From NCBI RefSeq assembly GCF_004297125.1, contig NZ_SCVD01000026.1, forward strand, positions 124,001 to 188,000: a stretch of DNA of 64,000 bases. The letters run 5' to 3'. The DNA comes from Phenylobacterium sp. (GTDB lineage Bacteria; Pseudomonadota; Alphaproteobacteria; Caulobacterales; Caulobacteraceae). The translations under genes and the position numbers were made by a program. Positions 34,050 through 42,862 of this stretch are shown one piece after another (position 1 is the first letter of the stretch; each line of letters begins with the position of its first letter). The notes under the pieces were generated by a model. That model saw only the letters and a program-made list of their open reading frames with translations, had not been told where the DNA came from and did not search any database.

Positions 34050-34339
34050 CCTCCAGGCATCCACGATGTCTGCGTGGGGAAGTCTGTCATGCATGGAAAC
34101 CACTCGGCCATTACCAACTCTTCGAACGTGAAGCCCGGGCCGTGTTTGTGAAACTGCCACAGCGAGTTTTCAGCGGCGACCGCCCCGCTCGACGGCAGCG
34201 TGTGCAGGTCCTGAGCGCGTTGGCGGCGAGCGCGTGGACGACGACGGGTAGACGCCGCGGCGCAGCGCGGCGGATCTTGATACGGGCCGCCGGCTGCAGG
34301 CAAACGCCTATTCAATTTCCATTGAGCTACAACAGCGCG
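34050..34339. other. Decayed interval with no identified gene
   Basis: Between the CoA-transferase stub and the GIY-YIG remnant. On the minus strand a stretch around 34030-34200 has protein-like composition (SSGAVAAENSLWQFHKHGPG, then FTFEELVMAEWFPCMTDFP), which may be a fragment of a real gene, but I cannot assign it and it has no credible start. The remainder looks non-coding. Confidence 0.3.
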
Positions 34340-34558
34340 CCAGTACAACCGGCAGTGGTTAGCCTCGAACGGCGCATCAAGGCCATCGGAGTTGCGATGC
34401 CGGAGGCCCTTGAGCTTGTGCATTCTATCCGCACCGACGACCCACCGGGGATCGAGGCCTACTGGCATCGTCGCTTCGCCGAGAAGCGTCGCAACGGCGA
34501 ATGGTTCAAACTGCTCGCGGCAGACGTGGCGGCGTTTCGGCGCCGGCAGCATCAGTGA
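34340..34558 (+). pseudogene. C-terminal remnant of a GIY-YIG (T5orf172/Mug113-like) protein
   Basis: The frame ending at the TGA 34556-34558 reads ERRIKAIGVAMPEALELVHS, IRTDDPPGIEAYWHRRFAEK and RRNGEWFKLLAADVAAFRRR. The block IEAYWHRRFAExRxNGEWF is the conserved C-terminal part of T5orf172-type GIY-YIG domains. The N-terminal GIY and YIG strands are missing, and the sequence upstream is unrelated. The 210 bp downstream to the hydantoinase gene are AT-rich and hold nothing recognisable. Confidence 0.6.
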
Positions 34559-34768
34559 GGGTCGCAGCGTTCGAGTCGCGGCTCCCGATCAAGATGCGAG
34601 TTCGAAGGCCCGGATAGGCTTGTAGGGCGCGATCGACGTAAGATAAATATGCAAATAAACTCAACGAACTATCCTCACGCCACAGATTCTGGGCCAGAAG
34701 CGCACTTCGCCATGGGTGCGTCTTGCCACCGCGGCGAGCGCGTGGTGATCACGCCCAGAGGTTAGGTT

Positions 34769-37700
34769 TTGGACAGACTATTCTCCTTCTGGATCGATCG
34801 CGGGGGCACCTTCACCGATGTGATCGGCCGCGCCGACGACGGGACCGAGGTCTCGGCGAAGCTGCTGTCGGCCTCCCCGGCCTATCCGGACGCCGCCGTC
34901 GAGGCCATGCGCCGGGTCCTCGGCGCAGGACCCGGCGAGCCCTTCCCGGCGGCCCGGGTCGCGGCGATCAAGATGGGCACGACGGTCGCCACCAACGCCC
35001 TGCTGGAGCGGCGGGGCGCCAAGACCCTGTTCGTCACCACCGCCGGCTTCGCCGACGCCCTGGCGATCGGGGACCAGGCGCGCCCGGACCTCTTCGCCCT
35101 GAACATCGACCGGCCAGCGCCACTCTACGCCGGCGTCGTCGAGGCGTCCGAGCGGCTGGCCGCGGATGGCGCGGTCGTGGCGCCGCTGGACGCCGACGCG
35201 CTGAGGCCGAAACTGGAGGCCGCGGTCGCCGAAGGCTTCACCTCCGTCGCCATCGCCTTCCTGCACGCCGACCTGAACCCCGAGCACGAGCGCGCGGCAG
35301 GTGAGATCGCACGGGCCGCCGGCCTCGAATTCGTGGCCCTGAGCTCCGAGGTCTCGCCCCTGCCGCGCTTCATCCCGCGGGCCGAGACCACGGTAGCCGA
35401 CGCCTACCTGACGCCGGTGCTGCAGGCCTACGTCCGCCGGGTGGCCGACGCCGTGGCCGGAGCCCCGCTCTACTTCATGACCTCGGCCGGCGGGCTGGTG
35501 CGGGCAGAAGCGTTCCGGGGCCGCGACGCGGTGGTCTCGGGGCCAGCGGGCGGCGTGGTCGGCGTGGCCCGGACCGCGGCCGAGGCGGGCGCCGAAGCGG
35601 TCCTTGGCTTCGACATGGGCGGCACGTCCACGGACGTCTGCCGGTTCGCCGGGGTCCTCGAGCGTCGGGACGCGGCCAAGGTGGCCGGCGTGAAGCTGCG
35701 CAGCCCGATGCTGGACGTGGAGACCGTGGCGGCCGGCGGCGGCTCGATCCTGACCTTCGACGGCATGCGCGCCCGCGCCGGCCCGGCCAGCGCCGGCGCC
35801 GATCCCGGCTCGGCCTGCTATGGGCGCGGCGGTCCGGCGGCCGTGACCGACGCGAACCTGGTGCTGGGCCGCCTGGACCCACGGTTCTTCCCGTCCGTGT
35901 TCGGGCCCCGGGGCGACGCGCCGCTCGACCCTGCCGCCAGCCGCGTCCGCCTCGAGGCCCTGGCCCAGGCCATGGGCGCCGGCAGCGTCGAGGCCGCCGC
36001 CGAGGGGTTCGTCGCGGTCGCCGTGGAGCAGATGGCCCAGGCCGTCCGCCGCATCTCCACCGAGCGCGGCTTCGACCCGCGCGACCATGCCCTGGTGGCG
36101 TTCGGCGGCGCCGCCGGCCAGGTGGCCTGCCAGACCGCCGAGGCGCTGGGCGTGGCCGAGGTGCTGTGCCCGAAGTACGGCAGCGTGCTCTCCGCCTGGG
36201 GCATCGGCCAGGCCCAGGTCACCGCGCTCCGTCAGGCCGGCGTCGAAGCGCCGCTGGCGTCGGGACTGGAAGCCGCGAAAGGCGCCCTCGCGGCGCTTGA
36301 GACCGGCGTCCGCGCCGACATGGCCGCCCAGGGCGCCGAGACCTCCGACATTCGCCACACGCTTCGCCTCCGTTACGACGGCGCCGACGCGGAACTGCCC
36401 GTTCCGCAGACCGACGCCGCCGCAGCCAAGGCCGCCTTCGAACAGGCTCACCAGCGCCTGTTCGGCTTCATCGAGCCCGACCGCCCGATCCTGATCGCGG
36501 CGGTGGAAGCGGAAGCGGTCTCAAATGCCGCTCATCCCCGCGAATACGGAGACCCAGACTTCCTCTCAAGCGCGGCGAAGCAGGACGGCCTCAAGGCAAG
36601 CCTGGGTCCCCGCATTTGCGGGGATGAGGTCTTGAGGATGTTCGCCCTCGGCGCCTGGCATGACGCTCCGGTCGTCGACGCCGCGCAGCTCACCACCATC
36701 GACGGCCCCGCCCTTGTCGTCCGCGCCGACACCCAGATCGCCGTCCTGCCGGGCTGGAGCGCCGTAGCCGACGCGAACGGTCTCATCCGCCTCGCCCGCA
36801 CCGGCGCGGCGGCCCGCCAGGCCATCGCCCTCGACAGGCCCGACCCCGTCACTCTGGAACTCTTCAACCGCCGCTTCATGGGCGTGGCCGAGGCCATGGG
36901 CGCAGCCCTCGAACGCACCGCCCACTCGGTGAACATCAAGGAGCGGCTGGACTTCTCCTGCGCCCTCTTCGACGCCGACGGCGGGTTGGTGGCCAACGCT
37001 CCGCACATGCCGGTGCATCTGGGGTCCATGGGCGCATCCGTCCGCGCCGTCCGCGACCGTCACCCGGAGCTGAAGCCCGGCCAGGCCTTCGCGCTCAACA
37101 ACCCCTACGCCGGCGGCACCCACCTGCCGGACATCACTGTGGTCATGCCGGTGTTCATGGCCGAACACGACGCCCAGGCCAGCTTCTACGTCGCCGCGCG
37201 CGGCCACCACGCCGACGTGGGCGGGGTCCAGCCAGGGTCGATGCCTCCGTTCTCGCGCACCATCGACGAGGAGGGCGTCATGCTGGACGCCCTGCCGATC
37301 ATGCGCGAGGGGCGGTTCCTCGACGCCGAGACCCGGGCGGCCCTGCTGGGCGGCCCCTGGCCCGCCCGCGCGCCCGACCGCAACCTCGCCGACCTCAAGG
37401 CCCAGGTCGCCTCCTGCCAGGCCGGGGCCGCGGCGGTCGCCGAGATGATCCGCACCTACGGCGCCGACGCCGTCGCCCGCTACATGGGCTTCGTCCAGGA
37501 GAACGCCGCCGAGGCCGTGCGCCGGGCGGTGGGCCGGCTCTCCGACGGCGAGGCCCGTGTGCCGATGGACGGCGGCGGCGAGATCGTGGTTCGCACCACG
37601 GTCGATCCGGCCGCCCGCGAGGCCGTCCTCGACTTCACCGCCAGCGCCGACCAGCTCGGCTCCAACTTCAACGCGCCCTCGGCCATCGTCGACGCCGCGG

Positions 37701-38371
37701 CGCTCTACGTCTTCCGCACCCTGGTGGACGACGACATCCCGCTGAACGCGGGGTGCCTGAAGCCGCTGAAGATCCTCACCCGCGACGGCTCCATGCTGGC
37801 CCCGCACCCGCCGGCCGCCGTGGTCGCCGGCAATGTCGAGACCAGCCAGCATGTCGTGGATGCGCTCTATTCGGCGCTCGGGGTGATGGCCAACAGCCAG
37901 GGCTCGATGAACAATTTCACCTTCGGGGATGAACATCGGCAGTACTACGAGACCATCTGCGGCGGGGCCGGCGCGACCGCCACGGCCGACGGCGCCAGCG
38001 CCATCCATACCCACATGACCAACTCGCGGCTCACCGACCCGGAGATCCTGGAACGCCGTTTCCCCGTGCGGGTGGAGGCCTTCGGCGTTCGTGCGAATTC
38101 CGGCGGCGGCGGCGCGCGGCGCGGCGGGGACGGCGTGCTGAGGCGCATCCGGTTCCTGGCCCCGATGGCAGCGGCACTGCTCTCGTCACGCCGCGAGCAT
38201 GCGCCCCAGGGGATCGCCGGCGGCGGTCCCGGGGCGCCTGGGCGGCAGCGTTTGATCGCGGCCTCGGGCGCGGTTAGTGAACTTCCTGGCTGCTTCTCCG
38301 TTACGGTGGAGCTTGGCGACGCGATCGAGATCGAGACCCCTGGGGGCGGCGGGTTTGGACCCGCGACCTAG
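34769..38371 (+). CDS. Fused hydantoinase/5-oxoprolinase (HyuA-HyuB) with an in-frame palindromic repeat
   Basis: 1200 aa, TTG start at 34769 after CCAGAGGTTA. The HyuA half begins FSFWIDRGGTFTDVIGRADD (ATP site of the actin-like fold) and has TSAGGLVRAEAFRGRDAVVS, VLGFDMGGTSTDVCRFAGVL and STERGFDPRDHALVAFGGAA. The HyuB half has GVAEAMGAALERTAHSVNIK, FALNNPYAGGTHLPDITVVM, AARGHHADVGGVQPGSMPPF and FTFGDEHRQYYETICGG. Such enzymes use ATP to open 5-oxoproline or hydantoins. The linker between the halves contains about 33 extra residues (from HPREYGDPDF to GPRICGDEV) encoded by a palindromic repeat at 36531-36628, without breaking the frame. Normal size without the insert is about 1170-1290 aa. 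Confidence 0.92.
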   Translation: MDRLFSFWIDRGGTFTDVIGRADDGTEVSAKLLSASPAYPDAAVEAMRRVLGAGPGEPFPAARVAAIKMGTTVATNALLERRGAKTLFVTTAGFADALAIGDQARPDLFALNIDRPAPLYAGVVEASERLAADGAVVAPLDADALRPKLEAAVAEGFTSVAIAFLHADLNPEHERAAGEIARAAGLEFVALSSEVSPLPRFIPRAETTVADAYLTPVLQAYVRRVADAVAGAPLYFMTSAGGLVRAEAFRGRDAVVSGPAGGVVGVARTAAEAGAEAVLGFDMGGTSTDVCRFAGVLERRDAAKVAGVKLRSPMLDVETVAAGGGSILTFDGMRARAGPASAGADPGSACYGRGGPAAVTDANLVLGRLDPRFFPSVFGPRGDAPLDPAASRVRLEALAQAMGAGSVEAAAEGFVAVAVEQMAQAVRRISTERGFDPRDHALVAFGGAAGQVACQTAEALGVAEVLCPKYGSVLSAWGIGQAQVTALRQAGVEAPLASGLEAAKGALAALETGVRADMAAQGAETSDIRHTLRLRYDGADAELPVPQTDAAAAKAAFEQAHQRLFGFIEPDRPILIAAVEAEAVSNAAHPREYGDPDFLSSAAKQDGLKASLGPRICGDEVLRMFALGAWHDAPVVDAAQLTTIDGPALVVRADTQIAVLPGWSAVADANGLIRLARTGAAARQAIALDRPDPVTLELFNRRFMGVAEAMGAALERTAHSVNIKERLDFSCALFDADGGLVANAPHMPVHLGSMGASVRAVRDRHPELKPGQAFALNNPYAGGTHLPDITVVMPVFMAEHDAQASFYVAARGHHADVGGVQPGSMPPFSRTIDEEGVMLDALPIMREGRFLDAETRAALLGGPWPARAPDRNLADLKAQVASCQAGAAAVAEMIRTYGADAVARYMGFVQENAAEAVRRAVGRLSDGEARVPMDGGGEIVVRTTVDPAAREAVLDFTASADQLGSNFNAPSAIVDAAALYVFRTLVDDDIPLNAGCLKPLKILTRDGSMLAPHPPAAVVAGNVETSQHVVDALYSALGVMANSQGSMNNFTFGDEHRQYYETICGGAGATATADGASAIHTHMTNSRLTDPEILERRFPVRVEAFGVRANSGGGGARRGGDGVLRRIRFLAPMAAALLSSRREHAPQGIAGGGPGAPGRQRLIAASGAVSELPGCFSVTVELGDAIEIETPGGGGFGPAT
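36531..36628. repeat. Dispersed palindromic element, copy 1, inside the hydantoinase gene
   Basis: The arms 36531-36561 and 36598-36628 are inverted copies; 24 of the outer 28 positions match. Each arm itself contains a hairpin around CCCCGC...GCGGGG. The element is 98 bp, and it encodes a peptide linker of the host protein. A second copy with 28 of 30 arm positions matching is at 50683-50794. Arms starting CTCATCCCCGCGAATGCGGG are of the REP/palindromic-element type seen in multiple copies in alphaproteobacterial genomes. Confidence 0.8.
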
Positions 38372-38414
38372 ATCGGGCGCGAAGCTGACAAAATTGCTCA
38401 TCACAAGGTTCTGA

Positions 38415-39050
38415 ATGACCGCTCTCGCCATCGCCCTCGCCCTGTTCGCCCAAGCTGCCGACGGAGGGGCTCCTCCCGCCGAGGCGCCCAGCGCCGTCGC
38501 GGCGGCCGAAGACCGCCTGCCCGCCGGCGCGCCGCGCGACGACTACCAGTTCGTGGCCTGGTGCTACGGCGCCCTGCGCGGCTACCTCGACATGCACGAC
38601 GAGATGATGCCCGAGGTCACCCGGATCGAGAGCCAGTTCCGCAAGCCCGGGACCAGACTGGAGGACGACCTGAAGGTCTACGCCCAGATGCAGAAGGACG
38701 GCCGCGCCCAGCTCAAGACCTTCCAGGCGACGCTGACCGCCGCGGAGAAGGCCTCCGTCCGGCCGATCAACACCATCGGCGCCAACGCCGTGCGCCTCGG
38801 TCGCCAGATCTGGAACACCGGCCCCGACGTCACCAAGGCCCGCAAGGCCCAGGAATGGATGAGCTGGTCCCTGCCCGCCCGCTGCGAGACCGTGTCGGCG
38901 TCGCTTGAGACCCGCGCCAAGCTGATGGGCGCGACCTTCCGGGTGAACGAGGAGCCCGGCGCCGCCGCGCCGCCGGCCGAACCCGCCCCGGAAGCCCCGC
39001 CCGCCGAAGGCGCCCCGACAGAGCCGCCTATCGCCCAGCCCGACCGCTAG
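38415..39050 (+). CDS. Exported protein with Pro/Ala-rich tail, uncharacterised
   Basis: 211 aa. MTALAIALALFAQAADGGAP is a short signal peptide. The core (residues about 35-180) is helical with one Cys pair: FVAWCYGALRGYLDMHDEMM and SWSLPARCETVSASLETRAK. The tail is a low-complexity Pro/Ala/Glu run (EPGAAAPPAEPAPEAPPAEG). I do not recognise a named family; it looks like a conserved periplasmic protein of Caulobacterales. The DUF1294 gene starts at the base after its stop codon. Confidence 0.65.
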   Translation: MTALAIALALFAQAADGGAPPAEAPSAVAAAEDRLPAGAPRDDYQFVAWCYGALRGYLDMHDEMMPEVTRIESQFRKPGTRLEDDLKVYAQMQKDGRAQLKTFQATLTAAEKASVRPINTIGANAVRLGRQIWNTGPDVTKARKAQEWMSWSLPARCETVSASLETRAKLMGATFRVNEEPGAAAPPAEPAPEAPPAEGAPTEPPIAQPDR

Positions 39051-39326
39051 GTGGCGGCGCTCGTCGGGATCTATCTGGCGGCGATCAACCTGGCGACCTT
39101 CGCGGCCTTCGCCCTCGACAAGCGAGCGGCCGAGCTCCGCGCGGCGCGCACGCCCGAGCGTCGGCTGCTGTGGCTCGCGGCGCTCGGCGGGTCGCCGGGC
39201 GCCTTGGCCGCGCAACAAATGCTGCGCCACAAGACCCGCAAGGAGCCGTTCCGCACCTGGCTCGTGGCGATCGCGATCGTGCAGGCGGCCGTCCTGGCCT
39301 TCGCCGCCTATCGGTTCTTCAGATAG
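39051..39326 (+). CDS. DUF1294 membrane protein
   Basis: 91 aa from a GTG directly after the preceding TAG. It shows the DUF1294 pattern: an N-terminal transmembrane helix (LVGIYLAAINLATFAAFALD) followed by KRAAELRAARTPERRLLWLA, ALGGSPGALAAQQMLRHKTR, KEPFRTWLVAIAIVQAAVLA (second helix). The conserved DKxxA, GGxxGA and RHKTxKxxF elements are all present. Function of the family is unknown. Its 3' end overlaps the convergent aminotransferase gene by 19 bp. Confidence 0.85.
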   Translation: MAALVGIYLAAINLATFAAFALDKRAAELRAARTPERRLLWLAALGGSPGALAAQQMLRHKTRKEPFRTWLVAIAIVQAAVLAFAAYRFFR

Positions 39327-40471
39327 CCCGCCAGCCGCTCCAGCCCGGCGGCGTTCTTCTCCGGCCGCGCGGCGAAACACCAGCGCAGCCAGCCCTCGCC
39401 CTCCGGCCCGAAGGCCGCGCCCGGCGCCAGGCCCAGTCCGGCTTCGGTGATCAGTTCCTTCGCCAGCGCCAGGGAGTCGGTGCAGCCCTCCACCCGGAAG
39501 AAGGCGTAGAGCCCGCCGTCCGGCATGGGCGCCTCGACGCCCGGCAGGGTGCGCAGGGTCCCCACGACCTGGTTCCGGGCGGCGGCAAGCTCGGCGCGCA
39601 GCTCCGCCACGATGGGCTCGCCCTGGTCGACCGCGGCCTTGGCCCCAGCCTGCACGAAGTCCGGCGCGCACGAGGTGTTGTATTCGACGAGGACGCCCAG
39701 GCTCTCCATCAGCGCCGGCGGGACCACCATCCAACCCAGCCGCCAGCCGGTCATCCGCCACGCTTTCGAGAAGCTGTTCACCCCGATGACCCGGTCCTCG
39801 CCGGTGACCAGCGGCAGGAACGACGGCGCTGACGGCCGGTCGAAGGTCAGCCGCTCGTAGACGTCGTCGCAGATCAGCCAGATGCCGTACCGGCGGCAGC
39901 GTTCCAGGATCGCCCCGCGATCCTCGGCCGGCAGGGTCCAGCCGGTGGGGTTGTTGGGCGAGTTCAGGACCAGCGCCCTGGTGTCCGGCGTCAGCGCGGC
40001 CATCAGCCGGTCCATATCCAGCCGCCAGCGGCCCTGCGCGGCCTCCACCGGCACAACCTCGACCACGCTGGAGAGAATCTTGGGGATCTCGACGACGTTC
40101 GGCCAGATCGGTCCGGCCACCACGGTGCGGTCCCCGGGCGACAGGACGATCTGGGCCGCCAGCATCAGGGCGCTGACGCCGGCGCTGGTCACGGCGATCC
40201 GGTCCTCGGCGATGGGCGCGCCGTGCAGGCCGGAGAGGTATCGCGACAGCGACTGCCGCAGCTCGGGCCGACCCAGGTTGTGGGTGTAGTACGTCCGCCC
40301 CGACAGCAGGGCGTCCGACGCCGCCCGGCGGATGAACTCGGGCGTCGGCTGGTCGCCCTCCCCGAACCAGAAGGCCAGGATGTCGTCGCGCCCCATGCCC
40401 GCGTTGGCGACTTCGCGGATCTTGGAGACGCGGAGGTCCTGGACCTCCCGGCGGGGCGTGGGCGCGAACAT
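39308..40471 (-). CDS. PLP-dependent class I/II aminotransferase
   Basis: 387 aa. Fold type I marks: TYYTHNLGRPELRQSLSRYL, VTSAGVSALMLAAQIVLSPG, LNSPNNPTGWTLPAEDR (substrate and PLP Asn), ICDDVYERLTF (Asp-Tyr) and NSFSKAWRMTGWRLGW with the Schiff-base Lys. The C-terminal LRWCFAARPEKNAAGLERLA carries the carboxylate-binding Arg. It transfers an amino group between an amino acid and a 2-oxo acid. The substrate is not predictable, and no biosynthetic neighbours point to one. Confidence 0.9.
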   Translation of the reverse strand: MFAPTPRREVQDLRVSKIREVANAGMGRDDILAFWFGEGDQPTPEFIRRAASDALLSGRTYYTHNLGRPELRQSLSRYLSGLHGAPIAEDRIAVTSAGVSALMLAAQIVLSPGDRTVVAGPIWPNVVEIPKILSSVVEVVPVEAAQGRWRLDMDRLMAALTPDTRALVLNSPNNPTGWTLPAEDRGAILERCRRYGIWLICDDVYERLTFDRPSAPSFLPLVTGEDRVIGVNSFSKAWRMTGWRLGWMVVPPALMESLGVLVEYNTSCAPDFVQAGAKAAVDQGEPIVAELRAELAAARNQVVGTLRTLPGVEAPMPDGGLYAFFRVEGCTDSLALAKELITEAGLGLAPGAAFGPEGEGWLRWCFAARPEKNAAGLERLAGYLKNR

Positions 40472-40483
40472 GGCCCCTAGATG

Positions 40484-41251
40484 TTACAGCTTCCGCTTCT
40501 GCGCCAGCGCCGTGCAGCTCGCCGAGCCGATATGGCCCTCCTCGTCGTGCAGCAGGCAGTCGCCCACCGCCACGCCGTCGGTGGCCCCGTGGGTCAGGCT
40601 CTCGAAGCCGATCCACTCGCCCACCGGCTCGCGGTGCAGGTACACGGTCACGTCGGTATTGATGTAGCCTAGGCCCTGGTCACCGACATGGGCGAAGGGG
40701 CTGGCGAAGTCGGCGGCCACGGCCACGCGGACGAACGGGGTCAGCGGGTCGCCGCCCACCACCTCGCGCACCTCGGCCATCCAGATGCGGCGGGGCTCGA
40801 CGCCGCGCATCTGGCCCGAGATCGATCGCATCTTCCACATGCCGCCCATCGGGCCTTCCGCCGCCGGCGTGTCGGCGGGGGCCGGCGCCCCCCAGGGTTC
40901 GCGCTTCCAGACGTTGCCCGGTGCGTTCTCGGTCTTGCGCAGGAGCTGGCAGGTGGCGCGTCCGGCGCTGACGCCGCCGGAGATGAACTCCGCGTCGATC
41001 ACCTTGATGCGGTAGCCGTCCTTGACCGTGCGCGTCACCACCTCGACCGGTGACAGGTCGGGCAGCTTGTACATGTCGACCGTCAGGCGGGCGGGCATGT
41101 ACTCGGGCGAGCCGTGTCGCTTCTCGATCTCCGCGCCCAGCAGGCCGATGATCACCCGCCCGTGCAGCGAGTTCTTGTCCCACGGGCCGATGCCGGCCGC
41201 CGTGGGGACGAAGAGGTCGCCGTCTTTTCGAAAGAAGGGTTCGTTGGTCAT
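40484..41251 (-). CDS. Acyl-CoA thioesterase-like double hot-dog protein
   Basis: 255 aa. The first half has FVPTAAGIGPWDKNSLHGRV, IIGLLGAEIEKRHGSP and a hot-dog strand region (VEVVTRTVKDGYRIKVIDAE). The second has ADFASPFAHVGDQGLGYINT, DVTVYLHREPVGEWIGFESL and LLHDEEGHIGSASCTALAQK. The order and the GWIGFES, GxASC elements are those of the thioesterase family with two hot-dog repeats (4HBT_3/TesB-like). It probably hydrolyses acyl-CoA in the cytoplasm. It is 12 bp from the aminotransferase on the same strand, so the two may be cotranscribed. Confidence 0.75.
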   Translation of the reverse strand: MTNEPFFRKDGDLFVPTAAGIGPWDKNSLHGRVIIGLLGAEIEKRHGSPEYMPARLTVDMYKLPDLSPVEVVTRTVKDGYRIKVIDAEFISGGVSAGRATCQLLRKTENAPGNVWKREPWGAPAPADTPAAEGPMGGMWKMRSISGQMRGVEPRRIWMAEVREVVGGDPLTPFVRVAVAADFASPFAHVGDQGLGYINTDVTVYLHREPVGEWIGFESLTHGATDGVAVGDCLLHDEEGHIGSASCTALAQKRKL

Positions 41252-41276
41252 GCGGCGGCGAACATGCCGGAGTCGG

Positions 41277-42542
41277 TCAAGCTTGGGTAGCCGGCTCGGC
41301 CTCGGGTTCGTCGCGGGCCAGGATCGCGGTCACGGCCATGTCGCCAGCCACATTGCCCAGGGTGCGGAAGATGTCGGGCGCCACCTCCACGGCCAGCAGG
41401 ATCGGCAGGAGATCGATGGGCAGGCCGAGCGCGATGCAGATGGGCGCGACGCTGACGATGAACGACACCTGGCCGGGCAGGCCCACGGAGCCCACGCTGA
41501 CCGCCAGGGCCACGAACACGGCGCCGGTGTACTGCAGCACCGAGGGCTCCAGGCCGTAGACCTTGGCCACGAAGATGCAGACCGCCAGGTTGACGGCGGG
41601 ACTGGTCATCCGGAACACGGCCACCGCCAGCGGCAGCACCAGGTTCGCGATGCGCTGCGGCACGCCCAGGTCGTCGCGCGAGCGCTCGATCATCGCCGGC
41701 AGGCAGGCCAGCGACGACTGGGTGGCGAAGGCGGTGGCCAGGACCGGCGACGTCGCCTGCGCCCAGCGGCCCAGGGGCACCCGGCCGACGGCCACCGCCA
41801 GGACGTAGGCCATGATGGCGATGACCAGCCCGGCGAGCGCGGCGACGACGATGTACTGTCCGAGGATGCCGGCCGCGCCGACGCCGGCGCGCAGGCCGAC
41901 GCCGAGGCCCAGGGCGAAGACCCCGATCGGCGCCGCCAGCAGCACCCAGCGGACGATGACGATCATCGCCTCGCCCAACGCCTGGAAGACGTCCAGCAGG
42001 GTGCGGCCCCGGGCCTCCGGCAGCCGGGTGAGCGCGAAACCCGTGAAGACCGCGAAGACCACCACCGGCAGGATCGCGTCCTCGGCGGCGGCCTTGATCG
42101 GGTTGGAGGGCGCGAGGCTCTTCACCCAGGCGACGAAATCGGGGGCGGTGGCCACACCGGCCGGCGGCGCCTGGGCGCCAGCCCGGAGCGCGGCGGACGC
42201 GACCTCGCCCACCGGCCAGACGGTCAGGACGCCGTTGACCAGCAGGACCGAGGTCACCGCGGAGAGCAGCAGCAGGACGACGAACCAGATCACCGCGCGC
42301 ATGGCGAGCCGCCCTGTGGCGGCCGCGTCCGAGACCTGGGCGATGCCGGTGACCAGCACAGCGAAGATCAGCGGCACCACCGTCATCCTCAGCGCATTGA
42401 GCCAAAGCCCGCCCAGCGCCTCGACCCCTTCGATGACGTCCCGCGTCGGGCCGCCGCCATAGGCTGCCGCCACCGCCCCGACGGTCACGCCGGCCGCGAG
42501 CGCGATCAGCACCTGGACGCTCAGGGATTTCAGGAAACTCAA
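41277..42542 (-). CDS. Dicarboxylate/amino acid:cation symporter (DAACS)
   Basis: About 421 aa from a TTG at 42542; the frame is open to 42599 but the conserved N-terminus (SFLKSLSVQVLIALAAGVTV) begins here. DAACS features: LWLNALRMTVVPLIFAVLVT, the hairpin serine-containing ATAFATQSSLACLPAMIERS, the substrate/Na+ site AVFRMTSPAVNLAVCIFVAK and VGLPGQVSFIVSVAPICIAL with eight transmembrane segments plus two re-entrant loops. It takes up C4-dicarboxylates or acidic/neutral amino acids with Na+ or H+. The motif NMDGT of GltPh-type carriers is replaced by TSPAVN, so the specificity may differ. Confidence 0.85.
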   Translation of the reverse strand: MSFLKSLSVQVLIALAAGVTVGAVAAAYGGGPTRDVIEGVEALGGLWLNALRMTVVPLIFAVLVTGIAQVSDAAATGRLAMRAVIWFVVLLLLSAVTSVLLVNGVLTVWPVGEVASAALRAGAQAPPAGVATAPDFVAWVKSLAPSNPIKAAAEDAILPVVVFAVFTGFALTRLPEARGRTLLDVFQALGEAMIVIVRWVLLAAPIGVFALGLGVGLRAGVGAAGILGQYIVVAALAGLVIAIMAYVLAVAVGRVPLGRWAQATSPVLATAFATQSSLACLPAMIERSRDDLGVPQRIANLVLPLAVAVFRMTSPAVNLAVCIFVAKVYGLEPSVLQYTGAVFVALAVSVGSVGLPGQVSFIVSVAPICIALGLPIDLLPILLAVEVAPDIFRTLGNVAGDMAVTAILARDEPEAEPATQA

Positions 42543-42608
42543 GGCCGCCCCGCTTCGTGATTGACGAGCGATGTGGCCCGCGCGGCGGGCTGGCGGCAAG
42601 CCCTTAGG

Positions 42609-42785
42609 TCAGGCGGCGCGGGTCTGGTAGCGCATCGACAGGCCGGCGGGCGCCGAGGCGTCGGCTTCGCGCAGCCGGTCGGCCACGTCGTGCAGGGCCA
42701 TCTCCTGGTCCGCAAAGCGGCCGAGTTCCCGGCCCTCGCTGCGGACGATCCAGACGTCCGCCTCTTCCACGACTTCAAAGTGCAT
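42609..42785 (-). CDS. Small DUF2188-like protein
   Basis: 58 aa from an ATG at 42785: MHFEVVEEADVWIVRSEGRE, LGRFADQEMALHDVADRLRE. The beta-alpha pattern W-x-V...G...F-x-x-x-E-A is that of small DUF2188-type proteins, and a second one is at 45849-46058. The frame is open upstream, but codon content there is not protein-like. Function unknown. Confidence 0.55.
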   Translation of the reverse strand: MHFEVVEEADVWIVRSEGRELGRFADQEMALHDVADRLREADASAPAGLSMRYQTRAA

Positions 42786-42862
42786 TCTGCTACCCGTTCC
42801 CGTGCAACCGCGTGTACGGGTCGAGCCTCCCGACAACAATGGCGCGCATCGTCGCAGGAGCT

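Noticed and set aside
37926..37945. GGGGATGAACAT in the hydantoinase gene as a third copy of the palindromic element
   Set aside because: It encodes the conserved FTFGDEHRQYYE motif of HyuB and has no inverted partner.
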